A stretch of DNA of 64,000 nucleotides from Molanna angustata (lineage: Eukaryota; Arthropoda; Insecta; Trichoptera; Molannidae), in assembly GCA_963576475.1 (NCBI GenBank), contig OY754972.1, positions 12,173,062-12,237,061 of the forward strand. The letters are read 5' to 3'. This document shows, piece by piece, positions 34,622 to 44,860 of this stretch; the first letter of the stretch is position 1, and each line of letters starts with the position of its first letter. The notes below the pieces were generated by a model, which saw only the letters and a program-made list of their open reading frames with translations, was not told the DNA's origin and did not search any database. A program made the translations under genes and the position numbers.

Positions 34622-35156
34622 TCTAGCCATTCGTTCTCTACTTTCTCGTTCTCTACTTTCTCGTTCTCTACTTTCTCGTTCTCTACTTTCTCGTTCTCTA
34701 TCTCGTTCTCATTCGTTCTCTACTTTCTCGTTCTCTACTTTCTCGTTCTCTATCTCGTTCTCATTCGTTCTCTACTTTCTCGTTCTCATTCGTTCTCTAC
34801 TTTCTCGTTCTCTATCTCGCTCTCATTCGTTCTCTACTTTCTCGCTCTCTATCTAGTTCTCATTCGTTCTCTACTTTCTCGTTCTCTATCTCGTTCTCAT
34901 TCGTTCTCTACTTTCTCGTTCTCTATCTCGCTCTCATTCGTTCTCTACTTTCTCGTTCTCTATCTCGTTCTCATTCGTTCTCTACTTTCTCGTTCTCATT
35001 CGTTCTCTACTTTCTCGTTCTCCTTCGTTCTCTACTTTCTCATTCGTTCTCTACTTTCTCGTTCTCTATCTCGTTCTCATTCGTTCTCTACTTTCTCGTT
35101 CTCATTCGTTCTCTACTTTCTCGTTCTCTACTTTCTCGTTCTCATTCGTTCTCTAA
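34622..35156. repeat. Satellite-like array of 15- and 37-bp units grown from LINE coding sequence
   Basis: About 535 bp of CTCTACTTTCTCGTT (15 bp) and a longer 37-bp unit containing CTCATTCGTT and CTCTATCTCGTT. On the minus strand the 15-mer codes for VENEK in frame with the LINE, and the unit next to the LINE reads VENEW before LEQVEEYLYLGS. So the array probably expanded from the LINE's own GTAGAGAACGAATGG. The other frame gives a 244-codon open frame that is an artefact of the repeat. Confidence 0.9.
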
Positions 35157-35559
35157 AACCAAAATGGTTTTAATTTATTATTTGAGTTTTTTTGGTAAGC
35201 GTTCAAAAGTGATCCGCCTTTTTTTATCCTGGCAACCGATTCTTTTGTTAGGGGCTCCACTTTATTATTAATCAAGTAATTGTTTGCCTTTTTGTCGCTT
35301 TTGATGAGCACTTATCAAGGTCAATAAAATTTTCATAAGATTTTCACCCATTCCACCTAACTTAATGTGCCAAACTGTGTAAGTAATTTATGAAAACGTA
35401 TCCTTGAAATTAATAAATAAAATATTAAATATTGTGGATATTTCAACGTCCATAATAACAAATCACTTTTATTTATGTCTGTTTCATACTTAGATTATGG
35501 TTTGATATTAAAAAATATATTCGTTGGTTACCTTTAAGTACCGTTAAGTGTAAAACCAA
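35157..35559. other. Unassigned stretch
   Basis: No supported feature. Confidence 0.4.
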
Positions 35560-36112
35560 ACGGCCGAAATAAAGAGACGAATTGGACTAAGTTGGGCAGC
35601 TTTTAGGAAATAAGCCCACATCTTCAAAAATCCCCAAATTCCCATCAACCTGAAACGGAAGGTATATGAGACCTGTATACTACCAGTAGCTACTTATAGC
35701 TTGAAAACTATGACAATGACTCAGAAAAGTGCTGAAAAACTAAGAGTCACCCAAAGAGCCATGGAAAGAGCCATGTTAGGAATAAGTCTGAGAGGCAGGG
35801 TGCGAAACGACACCATCAGGGAAAGAACAAAAATGGTTGATGTCGTCCACCGCATTCTTACACTGAAGTGGAGATGGGCGGGCCACGTGGCTAGATACCC
35901 CGAAGACAGATGGCCAAGAATAGTGTTGGCTTGGAGACCGAGAATGACAGTCAGAGGTGTTGGAAGACCTCCAATGAGATGGAGAGATGACATCAGCCTT
36001 CATGTTGGTGTCAATTGGTTGCTCAGAGCACAAGATAGAGTGGCATGGAAGGAGATGGAGGAGGCCTTCGTCCAGGAGTGGACGGGATTAGGCTGAGAAG
36101 AAGAAAAAGAAG
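35560..36112 (+). pseudogene. LINE reverse-transcriptase C-terminus (family 2), open end
   Basis: From 35567 the frame reads AEIKRRIGLSWAAFRK, a stop, then IPINLKRKVYETCILPVATY, KLRVTQRAMERAMLGISLRG, LTLKWRWAGHVARYPEDRWP, RPRMTVRGVGRPPMRWRDDI and KEMEEAFVQEWTGLG, then a TGA. A GAAGAAG-rich tail follows at 36097-36112. About 180 residues are present with one early stop. The string KWRWAGHVAR is a hallmark of this endonuclease/reverse-transcriptase family in insects. Confidence 0.9.
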
Positions 36113-36389
36113 TGTATTTTGGATGCTGTTTTAAGCGTTGGAAATTGGACCGCGTTGAAAACCACGTCCATCTAAAGTACGCTTAAATTACGTCATTTAT
36201 TTCAAATGACATTGTTCGGGATTGGTCTATAAAAGACCATCATATTATATCGAGTTATCAGAGACCAGTATAAAAGAATGAATATAATTATGTTTCTTGT
36301 CATTGCATTCTCATGAGGACTGAAAGCAGAATATGGTGTTTTAGCCGTGTTCTCATTAATAAACGCTACATTTATTTTAATTACAGTTG

Positions 36390-36870
36390 TGCTTAATTTT
36401 ATTAGCTACTGAAAAAAGCATTTTTATCTGTGATAACAAATTTCGCAAATCTCGCGGATGGGATAGGTGTGTGTCAAGACAGTCAGCTCAATAAAGCTCA
36501 AAACTGTATCATGTGTATTATTAAGAAAAGAAATATAACCTCTTTCGACGATTTGTTTTGGATCTTTACTGTCCCAGATCCATGGTAGCTGCTTTTGAAA
36601 ACTGCATTAATTCATTATTAAAATATAGCTCTACATATTATAAGCCAACAAACGCGTTTCACTAGGCAAGCAAATGATCTTAACTTCTCTGTGCCTATAT
36701 AATGAAAACCTCGTTTGGACAGAGACATTATGGAGTCATTGCTCGTGGAACTTCAAAAAATATTCATAAGAGACAAAATTAGCAATTTCTTTAAAACTAA
36801 AATAAAGGAATGGCTATTAGTATCGGGCAGACACTTTGCAGAGGAGAATGTTCACCCATAGCTCCCGACC
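36390..36870 (+). pseudogene. CR1/jockey-like LINE C-terminal relic
   Basis: Broken frames read AQNCIMCIIKKRNITSFDDL, HIISQQTRFTRQANDLNFSV and KISNFFKTKIKEWLL. The order (a QN.CIR..F start, an N-rich TR..N.L segment, then an FK.K.KEWLL end) is typical of these proteins. Two adjacent stops follow the middle piece. Distant match. Confidence 0.4.
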
Positions 36871-37519
36871 CCATACTTATCTTACTCGTATTATATAATT
36901 GGTGAGTCCCATATCTATTGTTGTTTTAAATTTTTCTCTCTTTATTTGCTAATTATGAATGTATTTATATTATGTACGGCTAATGCTTGAATAGAATATA
37001 ATGTATTTATCTAACGACATCCCCAGAACAGGTGGATCATTTTATATGTATATTGCTAAAGAAATAGTACCTATATCATAATATTTGTACTATCTCAAAA
37101 TATCCCGATTTGTTGTAATAATTTTCCACAAGTCTTTCCCGTATGAATAACGAATATTTTCATTACCTACCTATTATGTATGTAAATGTATAAAGTATTC
37201 CAATTAGATGTTTTTTTTTCATTGAACTTTACAACTTTCAAAAGAAAATTTCTTTAGGGGGGGAGAATTTGATGAAAGAATTTAATTTTGATTAAACTTT
37301 TCCGTCATTGGGAATTCATCTTTATTACAGTTAATTTGTATAGATTGACGCTCAAATTACCATTCCGGCCCCACCTTTCGACATCTGCGTCTCTCAAGCA
37401 GGGCTGTCATTTATTACAATTTGGGAGGTTTTCTTCTAAGAACGAATCTCTGTTAATTTGTTCAGTCTCTGTTTCGAATTGAAAACATGGGACACTGAGA
37501 AGAAAATAATGTCTGTATC
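36871..37519. other. Unassigned stretch
   Basis: A run of G at 37257-37264 and AT-rich DNA; no supported feature. Confidence 0.4.
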
Positions 37520-37640
37520 TTACGCTACGTCCTACGTAGGCGATTCAAAGCGAACGCGATTGCGAAGCGATGCGGTGCGGATACAAGCGAATTCAATGCG
37601 ATGCGGTGCGACGCGGCGGCTCTGTCCTACGTGTGCGCGA

Positions 37641-37837
37641 ATCGTTCCCTCTGCCGCCAGCTACTGTCATGGATGTACGTATATAAAATACTCAAGAAGT
37701 ATGTTCGGCAGAGAAGTGAAACTAATATTGTGTACTTAGAGAGGCATATTTATGGGGGATATCACAATTTGTATGAAGAATTACGTGATCTTGAATTAAT
37801 AAATGAAACTGAATTTACATCTTTCCGGGAAACATAA
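37641..37837 (+). pseudogene. Harbinger transposase N-terminal remnant
   Basis: The end of the open frame reads VRQRSETNIVYLERHIYGGY, HNLYEELRDLELINETEFTS, FRET, then a TAA. Harbinger nucleases start in the same way, with a basic stretch followed by G.Y..L..EL....E..F..F.RM. The DDE catalytic region is absent. Non-functional. Confidence 0.65.
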
Positions 37838-37921
37838 AAATTTGACATTTGTGCAAGCGAGAGAAAACTTTGTGTTTTGAACAACATTCTATTGTAAAAT
37901 AGCAATAATAAATAAATGTGT

Positions 37922-38041
37922 TTACTTGTAGTCCCATTTATTTTTGCCAAATCCTAAAATTCGCGGTTCGATAATAATAATTCTTTTGTCCCATAATATG
38001 GGACGTTCATGGACAGAAATTAAAAATTATGTTTCTGACAT
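37922..38041 (-). pseudogene. Harbinger Myb/MADF-like protein remnant
   Basis: The minus strand reads MSET, a stop, then FLISVHERPILWDKRIIIIE and KNKWDYK. MADF and Myb/SANT-like proteins have the same FI..V.ERP.LWDK start. In Harbinger elements a second gene of this type helps bind the ends. Only about 40 codons remain, with one in-frame stop. Confidence 0.5.
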
Positions 38042-38248
38042 GTCAAAAAACAATGGCACCGCTTTCAATTCGCGCGAAAATATCAAACCAACTGATCGCG
38101 TTCGCTTCGCACCGCGCCGCGCCGCATCGAAACATACGCGCGGTCGGTAACGTAGGACACTTCCATAGTTACCGACTGTTTGTTATTTTCGCGCCGCGCC
38201 GCGTCGCTTCGCATTCGCTTTGAATCGCCTACGTAGGACGTCGCGTTA

Positions 38249-38965
38249 GATTACCTTGGTACAAGTAAATATGAATAAATAACTAAAATATCATGTCATA
38301 TTTTTCTTGACCGACCCCGATTTTTTCGGCAGGCGATCTTGACTCAATCTTCCCAAGTGACCAAACCATTTCTTTATGTTCGCTTCTTCGTCTTACTATT
38401 TTCGCTACTCTCAATGATTTGTAAGTTGCAAAACGACTCAACGATGTAAGTAAAAATAATCAAAAGCTTAATTGAAAGCTGGATAATCGTTTATTTGATT
38501 GAATTATGAGATAAGGATGACTCGCTTAAGGATCGCGTCGCTAAGCAGTAACCAAAACAACAAAGTTAGCAATTGTTTTTATTCCTTTTCTTCATTGTTT
38601 GACCTCTAAATTTTCGTAATGTTTGTAACTATTCAAGATAATGACATTATATTATATCTACTCTATATTCATGGCTTGTTGGTTAATAGAGATTCTAAAT
38701 AAAATTTATTCCTGCTCCGCATCTAAATCTTGGAGTGGTTTCTATCTTTTTTGTATTCGAGCAGATTATTGACGACTTTTCTTATTTGTGACCATACATA
38801 TTCGATAGTGAGATACGTTTATTATGAAAACACCGATTTCATTACAATATCGCGTCAATAACTGAAAATATTTGAAAATTAAATAACAAAACCACTAAGA
38901 GACTTTTTAAATCATGTCTCTTTTACTCTCTGAGGCAGCTTCATTTACCGCCTGTATTTTCAAAT
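38249..38965. other. Unassigned stretch
   Basis: No supported feature. Confidence 0.4.
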
Positions 38966-39125
38966 AACCGAGTGAGACAACTCACTCATTTCAACTAACT
39001 CAAACTGACCGAGTGAGACAACTCAATTATTTCAACTAACATAAACTGACCGAGTGAGACAATTCACTTATTTCAACTAACTCAAACAGACCGAGTGAGA
39101 CAACTCACTTCAACTCACCGAGAGA
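38966..39125. repeat. 41-bp minisatellite, four units
   Basis: The motif ACCGAGTGAGACAA recurs at 38967, 39008, 39049 and 39090, exactly 41 bp apart. A shortened fifth unit follows. Each unit contains GAGTGAG-ACAA-CTCACTC, a 7-bp stem with a 4-base loop. Confidence 0.85.
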
Positions 39126-39204
39126 CATAGCTCACAAATTCCAACTAACCAAGTAAAATGTCTAACAATTTATTTTGAAATTACATTGTGTGAGGAGAAA
39201 ATAA

Positions 39205-39330
39205 AAAAAAGCGGTAAGCGGTGTGCGGAATTGGAGAGAAAAGGCCATGGATAGGGTGCAATCGAGACGATTCCTTGAGGAGGCCAAGACCCATCCTGGG
39301 CTGTGGAGCCACTGATAATAATGATGAGGA
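39205..39330 (+). pseudogene. LINE C-terminal end (family 5)
   Basis: Reads SGVRNWREKAMDRVQSRRFL, EEAKTHPGLWSH, then three stops. An end of EAKTHPGLW type closes some insect LINE ORF2 proteins. About 32 codons are intact; upstream is blocked by a stop. Confidence 0.55.
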
Positions 39331-39529
39331 GAAATAAATTAATATAAAAAAAATGTTTTAATAGAAAATAAACATTTACTTGATCGTATCCATATCAGAT
39401 TGGAGCAATAACAGGACACCGTCCTAGAGAAATTGAAAAAGAAAGACATTTATAAAATTCATACTAGTTACATACATACCTCACCCACTGTGCATCGAGA
39501 GAAGGACAAAATAAAAAAAAATTGTTATT

Positions 39530-39760
39530 AATTTGGTGGTTTGGGCAGATTGAAGGAATGAACGATTGACTTAAAAAATAAACAATCTTAAGGGATAGAG
39601 TAAAAAAGGGATGGCATAACCATGTGAATGGTGTTTTTGAAATATAGCAACATGAAAAACTTGAACAAACCGCGAGCGTGTATGAGGATAGGGATTTATG
39701 GCATTCGATTCTTTTTTCCCATCTTGCCAGGGACATGGCGTGTTGGTATTTAAGTATATA
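39530..39760 (+). pseudogene. Decayed LINE C-terminal fragment (family 1)
   Basis: Nucleotide-level match to family 1: TTTGGGCAGATTGAAGGAAT, AAAAAGGGATGGCATAACCA, TGTGAATG, then GGGACATGGCGTGTTGGTAT. Frames are broken by deletions. Confidence 0.6.
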
Positions 39761-39771
39761 ATTTTTAGATA

Positions 39772-40092
39772 ATTGCCCTTGCTATTATGAATTTCTGGAC
39801 ATGAGTTTAGGTATCTGCCCCACCTATTATGACTAGAGTTAAGTATCTGTCCTACCTTTGATGAATTTTTAGACTTGATTTTAAGTAACTGTCCTACCTA
39901 TTAGGAATTTCTAGCATATGAGTTTATGTATCTGTCCTATCTGTTATGAATTTCTAGTCTATGAATTTAGGTATCTGCACTGCCTATTACGATTCTTTAA
40001 ACTTGAGTTTAAGTAATTGTCCTATCTATTAGGAATTTCTAGTTTATGAATTTAGGTATCTGCCCTGCCTAATATGAATTTCCAGACTATGC
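39772..40092. repeat. 43-bp minisatellite, about seven units
   Basis: The unit has ATGAATTTCTAG, then ATGAATTTAGGTATCTG, then CCTACCTATT. The string AAGTA..TG or GGTATCTG recurs near 39811, 39843, 39884, 39928, 39971, 40013 and 40056, mostly 41-44 bp apart. One unit has lost about 10 bp. Confidence 0.8.
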
Positions 40093-40582
40093 GTTTCGGT
40101 TTAGGATCCGTTTTGGAATTTGTCATGTTTAAGATTCGCTGTGCGTATTCGGATCTCGTGTCTCAGTTCGTCATATTCCAATTCATTACATCGTTCGTTG
40201 GCATCCGTTCCCTCTTCCCTTCTTGTCTGCGTGTTACTGGCTTCTCATCCACCATCCCCCGCCAGTCTCCCGATGATGTAGTGGGAAAACACTCCGCTAT
40301 CTGCGGTCTCCACGCCGGGGTCCGCCTGGACGGAGGGGATATAAATCCACAGAGGAATTTAACACAACGTTTAGCAATTTACCCTCTGACGTCAACTTTC
40401 ACCCTGGCTTTATCATTTAAAAATACATCTAATAATTCATTCAGTCTTCGCCATAAATAATTCACGGCCTCCACTAATTTATGATGTATATGTATCACAA
40501 ATACACCTACGAACGAGTACGTCGCGTCGCCTACACATCAGAGTATTGAAAAATCTCAATAACTTGCGAAAACCTATATTAT
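40093..40582. other. Unassigned GC-richer block (40180-40400)
   Basis: The block has CGCCGGGGTCCGCCTGGACG and then GATATAAATCC. CCGCCTGGACGG is a small stem-loop. The 128-codon frame over it is not recognised. It could be the core of an unknown element. Confidence 0.3.
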
Positions 40583-40886
40583 GATTCCCGGACAATTGAC
40601 CGTACGCCCTTTTTACCGTATGGACAATTTACCGTGAGGAAAATTTACCGTGGGGACAATTTACCGTATGGACAGTTGACCGTGAGGACAATTTACCGCA
40701 CCGACATTTGACCGTGGGGACAGTTGGCCGTGAGTACAATTGACCGTGAGGACAATTTATCGTGCGGAAACTATCGTGCGGGTCAATCGGCTACGGTCAA
40801 TTGTTCGTACACGCCATATTATGTATTCAGAGCTTGCCTTCATACTATTACCATAATACATTCAGTTTTATTTTCATTTTACTTTA

Positions 40887-41275
40887 ATGAAATGAGATCG
40901 CTAAGAAGAATCTGTAATAGAACGTTGTATGACAGGGTCAGAAATGAGGACGTAAGTAAAGAATGTAAGATAAATAAAGATGTCATTAATATAATGAAAG
41001 TGAACACATTGAGATGGTTTGGCCACACGGGGAGAAGGAATGAGGAACTCCTGACAAAGAAAATATACATTGCGGACAGGAATGGCCTGAGAGGTTGGGG
41101 ACGCCCAAGGAAGGGATGGCACGACCATGTGAACGATATTCTGAAAGACGGAAATGTTAGAAGCGTGATCAAGAGATGAACATATGTGAGACGATGCATG
41201 AATGTGGACGAGGCGAGGGATGCCTGCCAGGATAGAAAAATGTCGCGTTCGGTTCTTTCTGCCAAAAAAACCCTA
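40887..41275 (+). pseudogene. LINE reverse-transcriptase C-terminus (family 1) inside the fold-back
   Basis: Reads NEMRSLRRICNRTLYDRVRN, NIMKVNTLRWFGHTGRRNEE, GWGRPRKGWHDHVNDILKDG, then a TGA at 41179 that replaces an expected Arg codon, then YVRRCMNVDEARDACQDRK and RSVLSA. The usual GTATG tail is absent, so the 3' end has been lost or replaced. Confidence 0.85.
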
Positions 41276-41295
41276 AACTAAGCATTTATGCCTAG

Positions 41296-41372
41296 TTTAG
41301 GGAATTCGGGAATTCGAACTCGTGATCACTGGATTACTAACCCAGCGCGCTAACCGCTCTACCACCACCAAC
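41296..41372 (-). mobile_element. tRNA-derived SINE head (family S4)
   Basis: The minus strand reads GGTGGTAGAGCGGTTAGCGC, CTGGGTTAGTAATCCAG and a B box GAGTTCGAATTCCCG. It lies close to, and in inverse orientation to, the copy at 41429. Confidence 0.7.
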
Positions 41373-41428
41373 CTAATAAATATTAACTAACAATATTGAG
41401 AAGCTTATCGTGATGATATATTTAGATG

Positions 41429-41545
41429 GGTCGATGGCAGAGCGGTAAGCGCGCTGGGCTAGTAATCCAGTGGTCGTGAGTTCGAATCCTGCCTCGACCG
41501 ATTTCGTTCACCTATAGCACAAGCATTTATATTTGCTTATTTTAG
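41429..41545 (+). mobile_element. tRNA-derived SINE (family S4), Thr(AGT)-like head
   Basis: The head 41429-41499 looks like a tRNA: GGTCGA pairs with TCGACC, the A box is TGGCAGAGCGG, the anticodon loop CTAGTAA gives AGT, and the B box is AGTTCGAATCC. The T stem pairs poorly. The following GATTTCGTTCACCTATAGCA and CAAGCATTT are shared with the copies at 19745 and 52010, so this is a SINE, not a tRNA gene. Confidence 0.75.
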
Positions 41546-41934
41546 GGAACGTAGGAAGATGTATATGTACTTGTTTAACAAGGACATATTAATTTAAAAA
41601 AAAAATATATCGCGGAGGTTAAAGCATCCAGAATCTGCCATAGACTCGACGGAGTGGCCTTGTTAAGTCCGCTACAGAATGACATCTTCAGTCATGAGCC
41701 CAAGAAGGAAGAAGATGCAAGTTATGTATATTTTTCAATTAGTGATGAACATATCTTCTCGTATCCGGTCTCGTGTCAATTGTCCTCACGGTCAACTGTC
41801 CTCGCGGTCAATTATCTGTGCTGTGAATTGGCTCCACGGTCTACTGTCCATACGGTAAATTGTCCACAAGATCAATTGTCTGTTCGGTAAAAAGGGCGTA
41901 CGGCCAATTGGCTACGGTCAATTGTCCGGGAATC

Positions 41935-44154
41935 AAATCCTCTGGCTTTGCATCCCCTTCATGGTTATGTATTCAATAAATTGTGAGGTCTTAGTCTTGG
42001 TATAAATTTTTTGCATTTAAAAAAAATAGTTATTCCTATAACGTCAATATGTTATACCTGTCTAATAATCCTTAATTGACACCCCTTTTCCATCCTCTCA
42101 CAACCTCCCTCCTTTCTTTGTTACTGTGAATTTACATTTAACAATGTTAGGTGTTTGTATTTTTTCATTGTAAAATAACATTGAATATTTTTTTTATACG
42201 TCTAGATACAGTATAATGTAGACTTATAATAATACAGATAAATACTTAAAATTAGATGCGAAACGTAAGCTGCGCGAAAACCAAAAACATAGTTGGTTAA
42301 AAACCTGTTCTGTAGTCTTTCAGTTTTTTTTGTTATAATTTTACTGTACCTACCACTACTGCCTTATGGTAATCTAACCGCCATTGTACACATGATTGTA
42401 CAAGAAGTTAGTAAATAAATATTTACTTAAAAAAATCAATACAATGAATCTATCTAGGCATATCATTTTGTGGACTTATATTATATTTTCCGTCAAATTT
42501 CTCGAGTCTTTTCGCCGTGGAGGGGGATGGTTTGCTCATATACATATCAACTAAGCAAAAACACGCAAATATGCGCTCTGCGCACGCGCGTGACTGGCTC
42601 AAGTTGTATTCCTATAGCTAATTTCAATCAATGTGAGTATAATTGCTAAAATATTATTAGTTCATAAAAAAATTTTCGACGGTAAGTACGTAAAATAGAA
42701 TATCAAAAAACCTATACCTATATTATGTATTTTAGCTCATTTGTTGGTAAAAGTACAATAATATTTTATTTACTAAAATTATAGAATTAAAATAAATGGT
42801 CAATTTAGAAAAATTTGACTCAAAAACGTCGAAAATTAGCATCTGTTTTTTTATTTGTTTCCGATAAGCTCAATATTAATTTATTTCAATATTCAACAGA
42901 GCTGTTTAGGGTTATGGTGTGACAATAGGTTGTAGGCGTAAATGACGTTTTCAACAATAAAATACAACATATATTTGGCTTCTTTGCTCGTATTTTATAG
43001 TTTCAGCGAAAATTTTCTACGTTTCATTCAACAGTAGATAATATTGGCATATTCATTTTTGCGTCGTAGTAAAAGGAACTTCCTAGAATCCAAAGTCAGT
43101 GTATACATTAACATGCAAATTGTATGTTAACATGCAATAAAGCATCTGTTGGGTATCTTCCCATACACCAATTTTTCATACTCATCACATTCCTGCATTT
43201 TGAGTCAACTCTATTTACATATATTTGTAGTAAGTGTGTTTATCATATACTTACTGTACATTTTATACACCGCTATGATTATTATTATGTTTGTAGTTAA
43301 ATACTACTAGTCTCTTGATAGCTGGGTCCAGATGAGACGGATAATTATTTCTAGATGCGTTCTCAAACTGCGATTCTGTTGTATGAAGCATCCCATAAAA
43401 GGCGATAAGATCTTCAAGTTACAACAATAGACGAATCTTCTTTCTTAATCCACTACAAAAATATATAAAAACCTATTAAATTCTTGCAGCCATGTTCATG
43501 TAAATCAAGTTCATTTAAAATCCACAAATCAAGAATTCAAATTTATACTTAAAATTTTCGAAGAAAAGATGTTAATTTAGTTTATACAAATCCGGCTGTA
43601 ACGTCGAATAACAATAGTTGTAACAATTGGCGTTTATATAGCTCCGTTTAATGATCCAAGTTCATTCCAAGAACGTTCATATTGTATTCGTTTCTTTTTC
43701 AACTAAACAAAGTTTATTACAGATTGTAAAAACCGCGTAAAAAGCGAAGGTTCTTGTCCAATCATCGAAGCTAAACTAAGGAAAATACTCAAAACACCGC
43801 GGAAAATGTAATATATTTCACTTTATAAGACAACTCACACCAAAACATCGATCATACATAGTAAACTGCATTGTTGACTCTGCCTAGCTTTTTTAAGAAG
43901 AATGGTCTGTGTTCTTAATGAATAAAGTTTCAGGTGCTTTTCTGATGTTTTTTTCTCCGATTTATTAAATATTTCAGGTAATTCAAACACTATAAAACGA
44001 ATCATATAGTAAATTCTGGAATTCGGTAGGGAAACCCTTACGCAAATTGCTTCAATCAGTCGACGATTTTGCCATGACCCGTCGAGAATTTAGTCAATAT
44101 TTACTGAATTGGCGTAATAATAATCAATTATTACAATAACAAGTGATAAATTAA
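41935..44154. other. Unassigned AT-rich stretch
   Basis: 42480-42620 (AACTAAGCAAAAACACG, TGCGCTCTGCGCACG) is loosely like 3240-3340 inside the first hAT element; the match is too weak to call. No genes seen. Confidence 0.35.
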
Positions 44155-44285
44155 CGAATGAAACCGAATAGGTGTTTAGATGTAGCGATGAATATCAAAG
44201 TACGGGAATATGTGATGTTCAGTTCACTCTGCTTACCTTGTCAAAGACAATTATTGTGTTTAGCGTGTATGTATCAGATTAAATA
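44155..44285 (+). pseudogene. Decayed LINE 3' end (family 1)
   Basis: GGTGTTTAGATGTAGCGATG, then GTTCAGTTCACTCTGCTTAC, then GCGTGTATGTATC align with the last 100 bp of family 1. No frame is left. Confidence 0.45.
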
Positions 44286-44520
44286 AAAAAAAAATAATGT
44301 TGCATTTGTGTTTACGTTAAATGATTGTAATAAAATATTATGCTTTAATGCAGCTCCTTCATAATATAGAAAGGCAATGAATACCATGTATCATTTTATA
44401 TCTACCTTTCTAATTCTGATAGCTTAATATAAATAAAAAAATAATATCTTATAATTTTTTTTCTTTATTTATTTATTTAAGATTTGGTACACGGTTAACA
44501 AACAATATTCATAAACATAT

Positions 44521-44860
44521 TTTTATTGACAAACATTTTTTTCAACATCTCAATAGAGACGAAGTTGGGATATTGTAGAAGAACCAGGAACTCGAGGCAC
44601 CTACAGGGCTTACGACCTGTCATCGGCTGGTTTACGTGATCATTTTATGCGCTTGCGCAACATTCACCAATTATGCCTTCTTATTGAGTTCCCTTATCGA
44701 TGTAATTTTTGAAAGTTCTATATATTTGAATAGTGTGTAACATTTTACCTGAAAATAATGCATTATTACTATTGCCATCTATGGAGTAACGGAGAAACCT
44801 TTTTTGTAACGCCATCTATTGAGAAATCGAGAAATTACACACTATTCAAATAAATAGAAT
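44521..44860 (-). mobile_element. Retroposon family R, copy 5 (long 5' form)
   Basis: Nearly identical to copy 4 over its length, with the same 5' ATAGATGG module and 3' TTTGTCAATAAAAA end. At its 5' side (44834-44860) it carries an extra inverted copy of CACACTATTCAAATA, giving a second, smaller hairpin. I saw no target duplication. Confidence 0.8.

Larger units (their letters stand above)
37523..38245 (+). mobile_element. PIF/Harbinger element with TTA target duplications
   Basis: The inverted termini read CGC.ACGTCCTACGTAGGCG and continue as ATTCAAAGCGAA in both arms. A TTA lies on each side (37520-37522 and 38246-38248), the 3-bp target duplication of Harbinger elements. Sub-terminal DNA has repeated GCGAAGCGATGCGG-like strings in both arms. 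The 723-bp unit keeps remnants of both standard Harbinger genes in divergent orientation (37641-37837 plus, 37922-38041 minus), so it is an internally deleted copy of an autonomous element. Confidence 0.9.
40583..41934. mobile_element. Fold-back element with minisatellite termini (17-bp units)
   Basis: The left end begins GATTCCCGGACAATTGACCG and the right end closes with CAATTGTCCGGGAATC. Each arm is an array of a 17-bp unit, GGACAATTTACCGTGAG or variants: about 12 in the left arm (40590-40800) and, in inverse orientation, about nine in the right (41777-41930). Near the tips both share ACGCCCTTTTTACCG. In between lie a LINE end and two SINE copies, so the interior is accreted. No transposase and no clear target duplication were found. 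Confidence 0.75.

Noticed and set aside
34439..35173. 244-codon plus-strand open frame, the longest in the window
   Set aside because: It is the complement of a LINE end followed by the CTCTACTTTCTCGTT repeat; the repeat has no stops in this frame. Not a gene.
35721..36033. Two minus-strand frames
   Set aside because: Antisense of the family 2 LINE end at 35560-36112.
37458..38223. Several overlapping frames rich in R and A
   Set aside because: They read through the GCGAAGCG-type ends of the Harbinger element; only the two scraps listed have protein support.
38966..40092. CRISPR-like array
   Set aside because: Units are head-to-tail with no unique spacers, and the DNA is clearly animal.
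40074..40460. 128-codon plus-strand frame over the GC-richer block
   Set aside because: It begins inside the 43-bp minisatellite and shows no recognisable domain.
40879..41265. 128-codon minus-strand frame
   Set aside because: Antisense of the LINE family 1 fragment at 40887-41275.
41429..41499. Functional tRNA-Thr(AGT) gene
   Set aside because: The acceptor stem and boxes are good but the T stem pairs badly, and the same head with the same downstream sequence occurs at several places, as in a SINE.
42480..42620. Second copy of the block at 3240-3340
   Set aside because: The similarity is patchy (TGCGCTCTG and AAGCAAAAA strings) and could be chance.
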